DNA of 64,000 bases from Bog-473 sp963828825 (lineage in GTDB: Bacteria > Actinomycetota > Acidimicrobiia > Acidimicrobiales > RAAP-2): positions 558,001 to 622,000 of the forward strand of contig CAWHGF010000002.1 in NCBI GenBank assembly GCA_963828825.1, written 5' to 3'. The notes below the pieces were generated by a model, which worked only from the letters and a program-made list of their open reading frames with translations, made no database searches and was not told the DNA's origin. A program made the translations under genes and the position numbers. This document shows, piece by piece, positions 17,162 to 25,163 of this stretch (within the stretch, counting starts at the first letter, position 1; each line of letters begins with the position of its first letter).

Positions 17162-18396
17162 GGGTTTCCCCGTGGTGCCATCAGTGGGAGTTCGAGCCCG
17201 AGCAACTCGATGGCGTTCCCCCGCGCCAAGCGGTTGACGACCTCTTGTGACTTATGGCCGAACTGCTCGGCTGCCGCCTCGACCGAGTGGGGCCACGTGC
17301 CATCCTGATGGGGATAGTCAGTCTCGAAGACCACATTGCGGGGACCAACGCGATCGAGGAGCGCTATGCCAACCGAGTCTTTGAAGAAACAACTGAAGAT
17401 CTGCCGGTAGTAGTACGTGGACGGCGGCTCGGGGCAGTACAACTGGGAGTTGCTCCACCCTCGATGGGTCAGCCACACGTCGTCCGCACGTTCGAGCAGG
17501 TACGGGATCCAGCCGATCTGACACTCTGCGAAGAGCAGCTTGAGCTGCGGGAAGCGCTCGAGAACACCGGAGAACATGAAGTCGGACATCCCGCCGATAC
17601 TGTTCCCGAAAAGAATGGTGGCTGGCACTGCATCGGGTGCATCAGGCGATGTCTGGGGAGTCTTGCTGCCCGAACCCACGTGCATGCAGATCACGGTCCC
17701 GGTCTCCTGGCAGACCCGGAAGAGCGGATCCCAATAGCCCGAGTAGATGCTGGGTAGGCCGAGGAAGGTCGGAAGCTCGCTGAAGGCTACGGCGCGCACG
17801 CCACGCGCAGCGTTGCGGAGAACTTCGGCCACCGCGAGATCAATGTCCCAGAGCGGGATGAGGCAGAGCGGGAGCAGCCGACCATCACTCGGACCGCACC
17901 ACTCCTCCACCATCCAGTCGTTGTACGCCGCAACGCACAGCAAGGCGAGCATGCGGTCCTTCCCCCACAGAAACTGCTGTCCGCAGAATCTGGGGTAGTT
18001 GGGGAAACAGAGCTGGGCCTGCACCCCGTTGATGCTCATGTCCTCCAGACGGGCCTTCGGTTGCCAGCAGCCAGGCCGCATCTCGTCGTAGGTGACGCCT
18101 TTGAGCAACACCTCGTCCGCCGGGAAGCCGGCCGCTGCGATGGTGCGCTTGACGGAAGCCCGATGATCTTCGTAGCACCACCAGGCAACCTCGGGTCCCT
18201 CGGTCCCGGGAGCCTCTACGTACGAGGCGCCCTCGAGCTTGGGTACTCCCCCGGGCATGTACTCGATGCGCGGGCCCGAATCCCGTAAATGGGCTGGTAG
18301 GCGGCTGAACCAGACGTCCGGCGGCTCGACGACGTGCGCATCGAGGTCCACGATCCAAGGGATCTTGGCGACGTCTGCCTCCAGCACCGTAGTCAT
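17158..18396 (-). CDS. metal-dependent amidohydrolase (amidohydrolase_2 / ACMSD-like)
   Basis: 412 residues, homologous to the preceding gene but on the other strand. It has WIVDLDAHVVEPPDVWFSRL at the N-terminus, YDEMRPGCWQPKARL, YNDWMVEEWCG, ICMHVGSGSKTP and FETDYPHQDGTWPHS. The ATG at 18396 is fixed by a TATAAT box ending 7 nt upstream (site F), so the message is probably leaderless. The 90 bp of open frame above it would not resemble the family. Its TAA shares bases with the TAG of the convergent gene. Confidence 0.88.
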   Translation of the reverse strand: MTTVLEADVAKIPWIVDLDAHVVEPPDVWFSRLPAHLRDSGPRIEYMPGGVPKLEGASYVEAPGTEGPEVAWWCYEDHRASVKRTIAAAGFPADEVLLKGVTYDEMRPGCWQPKARLEDMSINGVQAQLCFPNYPRFCGQQFLWGKDRMLALLCVAAYNDWMVEEWCGPSDGRLLPLCLIPLWDIDLAVAEVLRNAARGVRAVAFSELPTFLGLPSIYSGYWDPLFRVCQETGTVICMHVGSGSKTPQTSPDAPDAVPATILFGNSIGGMSDFMFSGVLERFPQLKLLFAECQIGWIPYLLERADDVWLTHRGWSNSQLYCPEPPSTYYYRQIFSCFFKDSVGIALLDRVGPRNVVFETDYPHQDGTWPHSVEAAAEQFGHKSQEVVNRLARGNAIELLGLELPLMAPRGNP

Positions 18397-18397
18397 C

Positions 18398-18418
18398 CCA
18401 TATATTATATCCAATCGG
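18398..18418 (-). promoter_or_regulatory. leaderless promoter, 13-mer site F, with CCGATTGGAT upstream
   Basis: On the minus strand CCGATTGGAT (18418-18409) runs into TATAAT (18409-18404), then 7 nt, then the ATG at 18396. The 13-mer copy is ATATAATATATGG, the least conserved of the seven at its 3' end. The CCGATTGGAT element also occurs at 46.4 and 54.7 kb. Confidence 0.6.
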
Positions 18419-18486
18419 CATGGACGACGTGCCCGGCCCCGTGACACGCCCAAGCACCGCCGGCGCGCGGGAGCGGCGGCCTCCAC

Positions 18487-19695
18487 CTAGACCCAAATGG
18501 GCAACCGCAGGTAGCCGCGCACGGTGCTGGTGTGGAGCGGGACCGAGCGCTCCTTGTCCACCGTCCAGCTCTTGTAGCGCTTGAACGTTTCTTCGAGCGC
18601 GATTTTGCCTTCCATGCGGGCCAACGCTGCACCGAGACAGAAGTGAATCCCGTACCCGAAGGCAACGTGCAACTTGAAGTCGCGGCGAATGTCGAACGAG
18701 TCCGCTGCGGGATACACACGCTCGTCGCGGCCCGCTGAGCCAGTCAGCAGGAGAACCTTCGAATTCGCAGGGATGCGTTGCCCATGGATTTCCACATCCT
18801 CGGTGAGCCACCGACCTTGCACCGGTGACGGAGCCTCGAAACGAAGGAGCTCCTCAACGGCATTGGGTATCAGATCCGCATCCTGCGCCAACGCTGTCAG
18901 CTGCTCGGGATGGTCCGCCAGGATGAGTCCAGCCCAACCCAGTAAACGGGCCACCGTTTCCGTGCCGGCGCTGACGAGAAGAATCCCGAACGCCGTGCAT
19001 TCCGACTGAGTGAGGCAACGCGGGACCCCGTCGTTGCCGAGGATCTCGGCTTGCACGAGGTCGGTCAACATGTCATCCCGTGGATCCTGTTGCCGTTCCT
19101 CGACCTGTTGCCCGATGTAGTTGTACAGCCACGCCCCGGACTCCAGGGACGCTTCATTGGCCATGCCGACCCCGGGCTCCAGATGAAAGAGGCCGTCAAT
19201 GTGGTGGCGGACGTCCTCACGGTCCGACGGCGGTACGCCGAGCAGCGTCGCAATAACCGTGGCCGGGAGACGGGCGCCGAAGTCCTGCACGTAGTCGAAG
19301 CTGTCCTTACCCTGCTGCGTATCGAGGAGACCTGCGCAGAGCGTCCGGATTTCGTCTTCGAGCTCTGCGACCCGGCGCGGCGTGAAGGCCTTCGACACCA
19401 ACCGGCGCAGGCCGGTGTGCTCCGGCGGGTCGAGGAAGATCATCATGCCCTCGCTCTGGGCCTCCTCCGTCATGGCTTCCAAGACGGTCGAATGCGCCGA
19501 GCTGTATCGCTGTGGGTCCCGGTGGGCCCGCTCGACATCCTCAAACCGACTCAGCGCCCAAAAGTCGTATTGATCGTTGTAATACGCCGGTGCCTCGTCG
19601 CGGAGACGCTTCCACACCGGATGCGGGTCATCCTTGAGCGATTCGTCAAAGGGGTCCCAACGCAGGTCGTCAGGTTGACCGGGGAAGCTGCTCAT
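18487..19695 (-). CDS. cytochrome P450
   Basis: A 402-residue soluble bacterial P450 of normal length with all core motifs: the I-helix VSAGTETVARLLG, the K-helix ExxR in EELLRFEAP, and the heme loop FGYGIHFCLGAALAR with the thiolate Cys near residue 353. The ATG at 19695 is preceded by GAGGTGA. It is separated by 90 bp from the amidohydrolase downstream on the same strand and divergent from a TetR gene. It probably hydroxylates the hydrophobic substrate of the island. No ferredoxin gene is adjacent. Confidence 0.93.
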   Translation of the reverse strand: MSSFPGQPDDLRWDPFDESLKDDPHPVWKRLRDEAPAYYNDQYDFWALSRFEDVERAHRDPQRYSSAHSTVLEAMTEEAQSEGMMIFLDPPEHTGLRRLVSKAFTPRRVAELEDEIRTLCAGLLDTQQGKDSFDYVQDFGARLPATVIATLLGVPPSDREDVRHHIDGLFHLEPGVGMANEASLESGAWLYNYIGQQVEERQQDPRDDMLTDLVQAEILGNDGVPRCLTQSECTAFGILLVSAGTETVARLLGWAGLILADHPEQLTALAQDADLIPNAVEELLRFEAPSPVQGRWLTEDVEIHGQRIPANSKVLLLTGSAGRDERVYPAADSFDIRRDFKLHVAFGYGIHFCLGAALARMEGKIALEETFKRYKSWTVDKERSVPLHTSTVRGYLRLPIWV

Positions 19696-19842
19696 TCTCG
19701 TTCACCTCGCGGCACTCGCGTCTCCGTCACGCATCGTTTCATCTGGGCAGCACACGTCGAGATGTGTCCGATCCAGTCGTCTCGGTCGCGACGACTCCCA
19801 CAGTAGAACGGAGTTTCGATGAGCCCAGGACCACGACAATAG

Positions 19843-19877
19843 CGGGTTTTCACCCGTCCGCTAGACTTGGCTTCTAG
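19843..19877. promoter_or_regulatory. inverted repeats in P450/TetR divergent region
   Basis: Two elements lie side by side. CGGGT-tttc-ACCCG (19843-19856) is a short hairpin. CTAGA-N7-TCTAG (19861-19877) is a perfect 5-bp inverted repeat of the size bound by TetR dimers, 28 bp before the TetR start. The second is the likely operator of the adjacent regulator. Confidence 0.45.
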
Positions 19878-19904
19878 TGATTTGGGACGACTCCATAGGC
19901 TGAG

Positions 19905-20552
19905 ATGGCAGAACCGGTATCGCCGAACGTGTTGACCGAGGATCAACGGGCACGTCGTCAGCGCATCATCGACGCCGGCCTCGTTCTTCTGGAGCGAAAC
20001 GAGTACGAACGCATACAGATCAAGGACGTGGCCGAGGAAGCCGACGTCGCCCTGGGGACGCTGTACCACTACTTCTCGTCGAAAGAGCACCTCTTCGCAG
20101 AGGTGCTGGTCAAGTGGGCTGCCACGCTGAAGGCGAGCCTGGCGCGTCATCCTCCACAGGGTCAGACGCCACGGGAAAAGCTCACCGACGCACTCCACCG
20201 TTCGGTCCGGGCCTTCCAGCACCAGCCCCAGTTGGCCCGGCTCATCGCATCACTCGAGCTGTCGTCAGACCCGTTCGCCACCGAGATTCTCGAGAGGCTG
20301 GATCAGACGACGACAGGTGTGTACATGGATTTGCTCGAGGATCTGGAGCCTGGCCGGGCACGAACGATCGTCCGGACGATGGATGCGGTTCTCGACAGCC
20401 AGTTGCGTTCGTGGTCCGCCGGTCGTCTGCCAATCACGGGCGTCTACGACTACCTGAGCGAGAGCATCGACCTCATTTTCGGAGGCGGGACCGACGTCCC
20501 GGTTGAGATCCAGCCCCGCCGCGAGGCCGTCACAGTGCGACAAGCCCCTTGA
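19905..20552 (+). CDS. TetR family transcriptional regulator
   Basis: 215 residues. The N-terminal helix-turn-helix (about 14-60) reads RRQRIIDAGLVLLERNEYE, then IKDVAEEADVALGTLYHYFSSKEHLFAEVL. The C-terminal half (LIASLELSSDPFATEILERLDQTTTG) is a ligand domain like that of steroid/fatty-acyl-responsive regulators such as KstR. It overlaps the following acyl-CoA synthetase (TTGA), and a candidate operator lies just upstream. Control of the synthetase and the divergent P450 is a reasonable inference. Confidence 0.9.
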   Translation: MAEPVSPNVLTEDQRARRQRIIDAGLVLLERNEYERIQIKDVAEEADVALGTLYHYFSSKEHLFAEVLVKWAATLKASLARHPPQGQTPREKLTDALHRSVRAFQHQPQLARLIASLELSSDPFATEILERLDQTTTGVYMDLLEDLEPGRARTIVRTMDAVLDSQLRSWSAGRLPITGVYDYLSESIDLIFGGGTDVPVEIQPRREAVTVRQAP

Positions 20553-22123
20553 AGAACGCGATGCGGACAACGCGGCCGCCGACGTTCTGGGATGTCGTCG
20601 TCCGAGCCGTCGAGGAAAAACCTGACGCTCCGGTCGTGTCAGACGATCACGGCAGGTCGTTGACCCGAATCCAGCTCCGCGACGCGGCCGAGGCATCCGC
20701 CGCCGCGCTCTCAGCTCGGGGAGTCAGAGCCGGCACGGTTGTGTCCTGGCAACTGCCGACATCCATTGAGGCTGCGGTGCTCCTTGTCGCCTTGGCACGG
20801 ATTGGCGCAGTGCAGAACCCGTTGATCCCAATCCTGCGCGAACGGGAGGTGTCGTTCATCACCAGACAGGTCGGCGCCGACCTCCTGGTCGTGCCGGAGG
20901 AATGGCGTGGCTTCGAGCATGGGGCAATGGCGCGGGAACTCGCACGGACCGGTGGCTTTGCCGTGATGGAGGTCGATTTGCACGATCTCGGAGCTCCAAG
21001 ATCCCGGAAGGAGCTCAGGTTGCCGACCGCGGACCCGGACACGCTCGCGGCGCACGCATCCCTCGACGGGCCCGGTTGGATCTATTACTCCTCAGGCACC
21101 ACCGCCGATCCCAAGGGCGCCCGCCATACCGACGCCAGCATCACGGCCTCGGCCAACGCCTTGCTCGAACTGATGGGATTGGGCGAGAAGGACGTCTATC
21201 CGATCCCCTGGCCGATCACCCACATCGGTGGCGCTTCGGTCCTTGCGGCAAGCCTCCGCGGTGGCGTCCACCTCGTCCTCTTCGAGACCTTCGACCCCGC
21301 GACGACGCCCGGCCGGATGGCTCAGTACGAACCGACGGTGCTGGGCACCGCTGTCCCATTCTTCCGGGCATACCTGGACGCTGCCCGCGCCGACGACGAC
21401 CAGCCGCTCTTCCCCTCCCTGAGGCTCGGGTGCTTCGGGGGCGCACCAGTCCCCACCGAGATCCACGATGAGATGCGGGCGATGTTCGACGTGCCCCTGG
21501 TGGGCAGTTGGGGCCTTACCGAGTTCCCAAACGCCACGTCGGCGGCACCGACTGACGCCATCGAAATCGTCTCGACGTCCGTCGGTCGCCCGGCGTCGGG
21601 TGTCTCAGTGCGTGCCGTGGACCTGGGAGGCAAGGTGTGCGGCCCTGGACAAGAAGGTGAACTCCAACTTCAGGGTCCCCAGAGCTTCTCCGGCTACGTC
21701 GATGCAACCCTCGACGGGGATTCGATCGATGCCAGCGGATGGTTCCACACCGGGGACCTCGGTACGATCGACGTGGACGGAAACGTCCGCATCACGGGTC
21801 GCGTCAAGGACATCATCATCCGTAACGCCGAGAATATCTCGGTCGTCGAGGTCGAGGAATTGCTGTACCGCCATCCCGATGTCGCTGATGCGGCAGTGCT
21901 CGGAATCCCCGACCCACGCACGGGAGAGCGGGTCGTGGCCGTTGTGGTTCTGCGAGACGGACGCGACGTTCAGCTGACCGACGTTCGCGAGCATTGCCGC
22001 CTTCAGGGCCTGGCCGTCCAGAAGTGCCCCGAGCAATTGGAAGTCGTCGACGCGCTGCCCAGGAACGCGATGGGCAAGGTCCTCAAGCAAGAACTGCGAT
22101 CGCGTCTCACCGCACCGCAGTAA
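20549..22123 (+). CDS. acyl-CoA synthetase (AMP-binding)
   Basis: 524 residues. The P-loop is variant, IYYSSGTTADPKGARH, with A5 GSWGLTEFPN, the hinge WFHTGDLGTIDVDGNVRITGR, then KDIIIRNAENISVVEVEE and the C-terminal MGKVLKQELRSRL. The TTG at 20549 is coupled to the TetR stop; an ATG at 20561 is an alternative. This AMP-ligase subtype (ENISVVEVE) is common near steroid- and terpene-acid degradation genes. That context is family knowledge, not proof. Confidence 0.9.
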   Translation: MKNAMRTTRPPTFWDVVVRAVEEKPDAPVVSDDHGRSLTRIQLRDAAEASAAALSARGVRAGTVVSWQLPTSIEAAVLLVALARIGAVQNPLIPILREREVSFITRQVGADLLVVPEEWRGFEHGAMARELARTGGFAVMEVDLHDLGAPRSRKELRLPTADPDTLAAHASLDGPGWIYYSSGTTADPKGARHTDASITASANALLELMGLGEKDVYPIPWPITHIGGASVLAASLRGGVHLVLFETFDPATTPGRMAQYEPTVLGTAVPFFRAYLDAARADDDQPLFPSLRLGCFGGAPVPTEIHDEMRAMFDVPLVGSWGLTEFPNATSAAPTDAIEIVSTSVGRPASGVSVRAVDLGGKVCGPGQEGELQLQGPQSFSGYVDATLDGDSIDASGWFHTGDLGTIDVDGNVRITGRVKDIIIRNAENISVVEVEELLYRHPDVADAAVLGIPDPRTGERVVAVVVLRDGRDVQLTDVREHCRLQGLAVQKCPEQLEVVDALPRNAMGKVLKQELRSRLTAPQ

Positions 22124-22135
22124 GGGACACCGGCG

Positions 22136-22939
22136 CTACCTAACCTTCCACTCTCTTCGCTTCTGCTGTGCGAAGAGTTCCTGGCCCTCGCGCAGCGCCC
22201 GGGCGCTCGTCCCGAGCTGAAGGAAGACATTTCCCAGGCCAAGAGCTTGCTCCGGCGAAAGGCTCCGCGCCGCCCACAGGGTCCGCAGAGTCGCCTGGAC
22301 GCTTGTCGGCGGTTGTGATGCGATGACCTCTGCGAGTGCCCGGCTTGTTTCGAGGAGCTCCTCCGTCGCGACAACTTCACACACCAGTCCCGCCTCGCGG
22401 GCCGTCTGCGCGGAGAGGCGCTCATGAACCCCCACGAGGCTCATTCGTACCAGGTCCCCGAACGCCATCCTGCCGCTCAGAAGGATGGGCTCGTATGAGG
22501 CCGTCATCCCGTAGGTCACGTGTGGGTCGAAGAAGGTGGCGCTCGCCGCCGCGATGATGATGTCGCATTCACCCAATAGGTAAAACCCACCCCCACAGGC
22601 CATGCCGTTCACCGCAGCAATGACGGGCTTCCACAACCCCTGACTCTTCGGCCCGATCTTCTGTCCGGGGTCATCGTAGGTGAAGGGGTCGAATTCGTCG
22701 GTTGGGATGTCACCACGGTCGATTCCCGTGCAGAACGCTTGGTTCCCTGCGCCTGTCAGCACAACGACCCGTACGTCATCGTCGACACGAAGGTGACGCC
22801 ACAGGCCAGCAAGCTCCTCTTGCATTCGCTCGTTGAACGCGTTGTGCACCTCGGGCCGGTTCAACGTCACGAGGGCGACATGGTCACGAACGGCATACGT
22901 GATCGTAGTGAGATCATCCGGGATGACCAGGCTGTTCAT
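22136..22939 (-). CDS. enoyl-CoA hydratase/isomerase family protein
   Basis: 267-residue crotonase: HVALVTLNRPEVHNAFNERM, the oxyanion-hole loops AFCTGIDRGD and NGMACGGGFYLLGECDI, and FFDPHVTYGMTASYEPILLSG. The ATG at 22939 is selected because TATGTT ends 6 nt upstream (leaderless layout) and because an upstream in-frame stretch is rich in Arg and unlike the family. It converges with the acyl-CoA synthetase, 12 bp apart, and is closest in layout to the tandem pair at 6.5-8.2 kb (KPVIAAVNGM). Confidence 0.88.
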   Translation of the reverse strand: MNSLVIPDDLTTITYAVRDHVALVTLNRPEVHNAFNERMQEELAGLWRHLRVDDDVRVVVLTGAGNQAFCTGIDRGDIPTDEFDPFTYDDPGQKIGPKSQGLWKPVIAAVNGMACGGGFYLLGECDIIIAAASATFFDPHVTYGMTASYEPILLSGRMAFGDLVRMSLVGVHERLSAQTAREAGLVCEVVATEELLETSRALAEVIASQPPTSVQATLRTLWAARSLSPEQALGLGNVFLQLGTSARALREGQELFAQQKRREWKVR

Positions 22940-23255
22940 CGGCTGAACATAGCAAACGCCGCCGACATCAACGCTCCGTCGGAACGTCCTTCTCCTCGCG
23001 ATGACGCGCGACTGCACACCTGAGGGGCTCGGCACCCCGCGGCAGGAAGGCACACCGTGCGCCGTCGGTCATCGCCCGGTAATATAATATACAAAGCGTA
23101 CTCGTCCGGTCGGTGACCGGTGCCCGCTGACAGCGCCTCCGATGCGACCTTTCGGCGAAAGAAGGTTTGCTCGTTGTGGGGTGGGCACCCAAAGCCGCAC
23201 GTTCTGTCACCGATGGGAGGGTGGACGCCGGCCACGAGTTCGGTCTGGAACTCTC
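22940..23255. promoter_or_regulatory. intergenic region with 13-mer site G
   Basis: 316 bp between divergent genes. On the minus side TATGTT serves the hydratase at 22939. ATATAATATACAA at 23082-23094 is a perfect match to the consensus 13-mer and carries TATAAT (23083-23088) for plus-strand transcription toward the SDR gene, leaving a leader of roughly 160 nt. I see no other gene in this stretch. Confidence 0.55.
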
Positions 23256-24101
23256 ATGAACACGAAAGGGCACCCCGAAACGATGATCGACTCGGTGGCA
23301 AAGACCGACGGTGCCGGCGAGGTCGAGGCTGGCGAAGGTGTCGACGTCAGCCGGCTCTTCGGTCTGGACGGGCGGGTGGCCCTGATCACCGGAGGCACCC
23401 GTGGAATCGGGCGAGCCATTGCCGAGGGGTTCGGCAGGGCCGGTGCCCGTGTGGTCGTCGCCAGCCGAAAACCCGAGGCGTGCGCGGCGACCGAGGACGC
23501 GCTGCGTTCGGCGGGCATCGACGCCGCGGGTGTCGCATGCCATATGGGCTCGCTAGAGGATGTGCGTGCCCTCGTGGCTGGCACCGCCGCACGATTCGGT
23601 GCGATCGACGTCGTGGTCAACAACGCGGCGAATGCGCTCTCCGAGCCCATCGGCAGCTTCACCGAGGCGGGAATCACAAAATCGATCGACGTCAATGTCA
23701 AAGGCCCCGTCTTCCTTGTCCAGGAATCTCTCCCCTACCTACGGGACTCGGACCATGCGTCTGTGATCAACGTCGTATCGGCGGGCGCCTGGCTGTTCTC
23801 CGCGACAGTCGCCCACTACGCCGCCGCCAAGGCCGCCATGGTCGCGTACACGAAGGCGCTCGCCGCCGGCCTGGCCCCCGACGGCATCCGGGTGAACGCC
23901 CTCGCACCCGGTTCTGTCGACACGGACATGGTGCGCGCCACCGGGCCGGCAGCCACCGCCAACATGGCCGGTGCGTGCCTGTTGCGGCGCGTCGCACACG
24001 CTCACGAGATGGTTGGGCCGGCCCTCTTCCTCGCCTCCGATGCGTCGAGCTACGTGACGGGCACCGTGGTCCATGCCGATGGCGGTCTCGTCACCCGCTG
24101 A
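23256..24101 (+). CDS. short-chain dehydrogenase/reductase
   Basis: 281 residues with a complete classical SDR set: the nucleotide loop LITGGTRGIGRAIAEGF near residue 43, NNAAN, the catalytic Ser in NVVSAGAW, and Tyr/Lys in YAAAKAA, followed by NALAPGSVDTDM. The start is uncertain. ATG 23256 and ATG 23283 are both possible and neither has a strong ribosome site. It would oxidise a hydroxyacyl or alcohol intermediate with NAD(P). It converges with the 3-hydroxyisobutyrate-dehydrogenase-like gene. Confidence 0.88.
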   Translation: MNTKGHPETMIDSVAKTDGAGEVEAGEGVDVSRLFGLDGRVALITGGTRGIGRAIAEGFGRAGARVVVASRKPEACAATEDALRSAGIDAAGVACHMGSLEDVRALVAGTAARFGAIDVVVNNAANALSEPIGSFTEAGITKSIDVNVKGPVFLVQESLPYLRDSDHASVINVVSAGAWLFSATVAHYAAAKAAMVAYTKALAAGLAPDGIRVNALAPGSVDTDMVRATGPAATANMAGACLLRRVAHAHEMVGPALFLASDASSYVTGTVVHADGGLVTR

Positions 24102-24193
24102 CCGTGCGTGGACTGCGAAAACAGGGATGGGAGGAGTCCCGGCCCGCCCCAGCGCCGGCGTGTCCCTGGGCGTTCGGAGTGGTCCCTGCGCCT

Positions 24194-25090
24194 CTACGCA
24201 CGGGGAGACTCAATCGGGGGCACCCCGACGCCGAAGATATCGTCGCAACGGGCTGCGGTCATGGTCGCCAGCGGTAGCTCGATGTCCAGCTCCTTCGCCA
24301 ACGCCAACGCCGCCCGCACGTCCTTGTGGGCCAAGTCAGCCGCGGCCTGCATGGCCCCGACCAGCCCCTGGTCGTCCGCCTCGGAGAAGGGTGCGACCGT
24401 GGGCCGGAACATCAGGGTGGAGGCGCCGCCGGACTGGGCGTCGCTGGCCCTGACAACCTGGGCCAGCTTGGCCAGCTCAATGCCGGCGGCCTCGGCCAGG
24501 ACCTGCCCCTCGTAGGCGGCAAGCCAGCCGCCGTACTGCACCAGGTTGCGGGCAAGCTTGGCCGCCAATCCGGTTCCGAACGGCCCCATGGTCACCGTAA
24601 GCGAGCCCACGGCGTCGAACAGCGGAGCGAGGCCAGCGATGACGTGAGGGTCGCCCCCGCACATGCAGACGAGGTTGCCGGAGGCCGCCGCCGACGGCCC
24701 TCCGCTGACGCCGCAATCGACGATCGGCACACCCAGCGCCGCCGCCTCGGCGCCGATGGCAGCCACGCACGCGGTGGTGATCGTGCTGACCACGACGACG
24801 GTGGTCCCGGGAGCGCCGGCGGCCAGCGCGCCCTCTGGGCCCGACAGCACGTCGTAGACCTGTTCGTCGTTCACCACGGCGACCACGACGACGTCGGACG
24901 CCCGTGCCAGGTCGGCGGGCGAAGCGGCCACGGTGGCGTGGTCGGCGTGGCGGTTGACCGCCTCGGCGCGGATGTCGCAGACAACCAGGGGTAACCCGGC
25001 GGCGTGGACGTTGGTGGCGATACCGTCGCCGATGGTGCCAAGCCCGATCACCCCGATCGTCGGAGCTTGCGTTTGCTGTTCTGCGGACAA
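24194..25090 (-). CDS. NAD(P)-binding beta-hydroxyacid dehydrogenase (HIBADH family)
   Basis: 298 residues. The N-terminal Rossmann motif is IGVIGLGTIGDGIATNVHAAG. The substrate-binding region reads DCGVSGGPSAAASGNLVCMCGG, and GPFGTGLAAKLARNLVQYGGW replaces the usual GxGxxxKxxNN segment, with K retained. No ATG is available. The TTG at 25090 follows GGGGGAG; another TTG at 25114 follows AGAGGG. It probably oxidises a branched hydroxyacid. It lies 73 bp downstream of the rhamnosidase gene on the same strand. Confidence 0.83.
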   Translation of the reverse strand: MSAEQQTQAPTIGVIGLGTIGDGIATNVHAAGLPLVVCDIRAEAVNRHADHATVAASPADLARASDVVVVAVVNDEQVYDVLSGPEGALAAGAPGTTVVVVSTITTACVAAIGAEAAALGVPIVDCGVSGGPSAAASGNLVCMCGGDPHVIAGLAPLFDAVGSLTVTMGPFGTGLAAKLARNLVQYGGWLAAYEGQVLAEAAGIELAKLAQVVRASDAQSGGASTLMFRPTVAPFSEADDQGLVGAMQAAADLAHKDVRAALALAKELDIELPLATMTAARCDDIFGVGVPPIESPRA

Positions 25091-25163
25091 TGGACTCCCC
25101 CTCTTGCTGGACAAGGTGACCCTCTGGCGGATCAGAATTACTTGCCGGAGCCGAACGAGCTCA

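Noticed and set aside
22968..23074. leaderless-looking minus-strand ATG 8 nt after TATATT near 23072
   Set aside because: It opens a frame of only 34 codons with no ribosome site or family match and overlaps the hydratase promoter.
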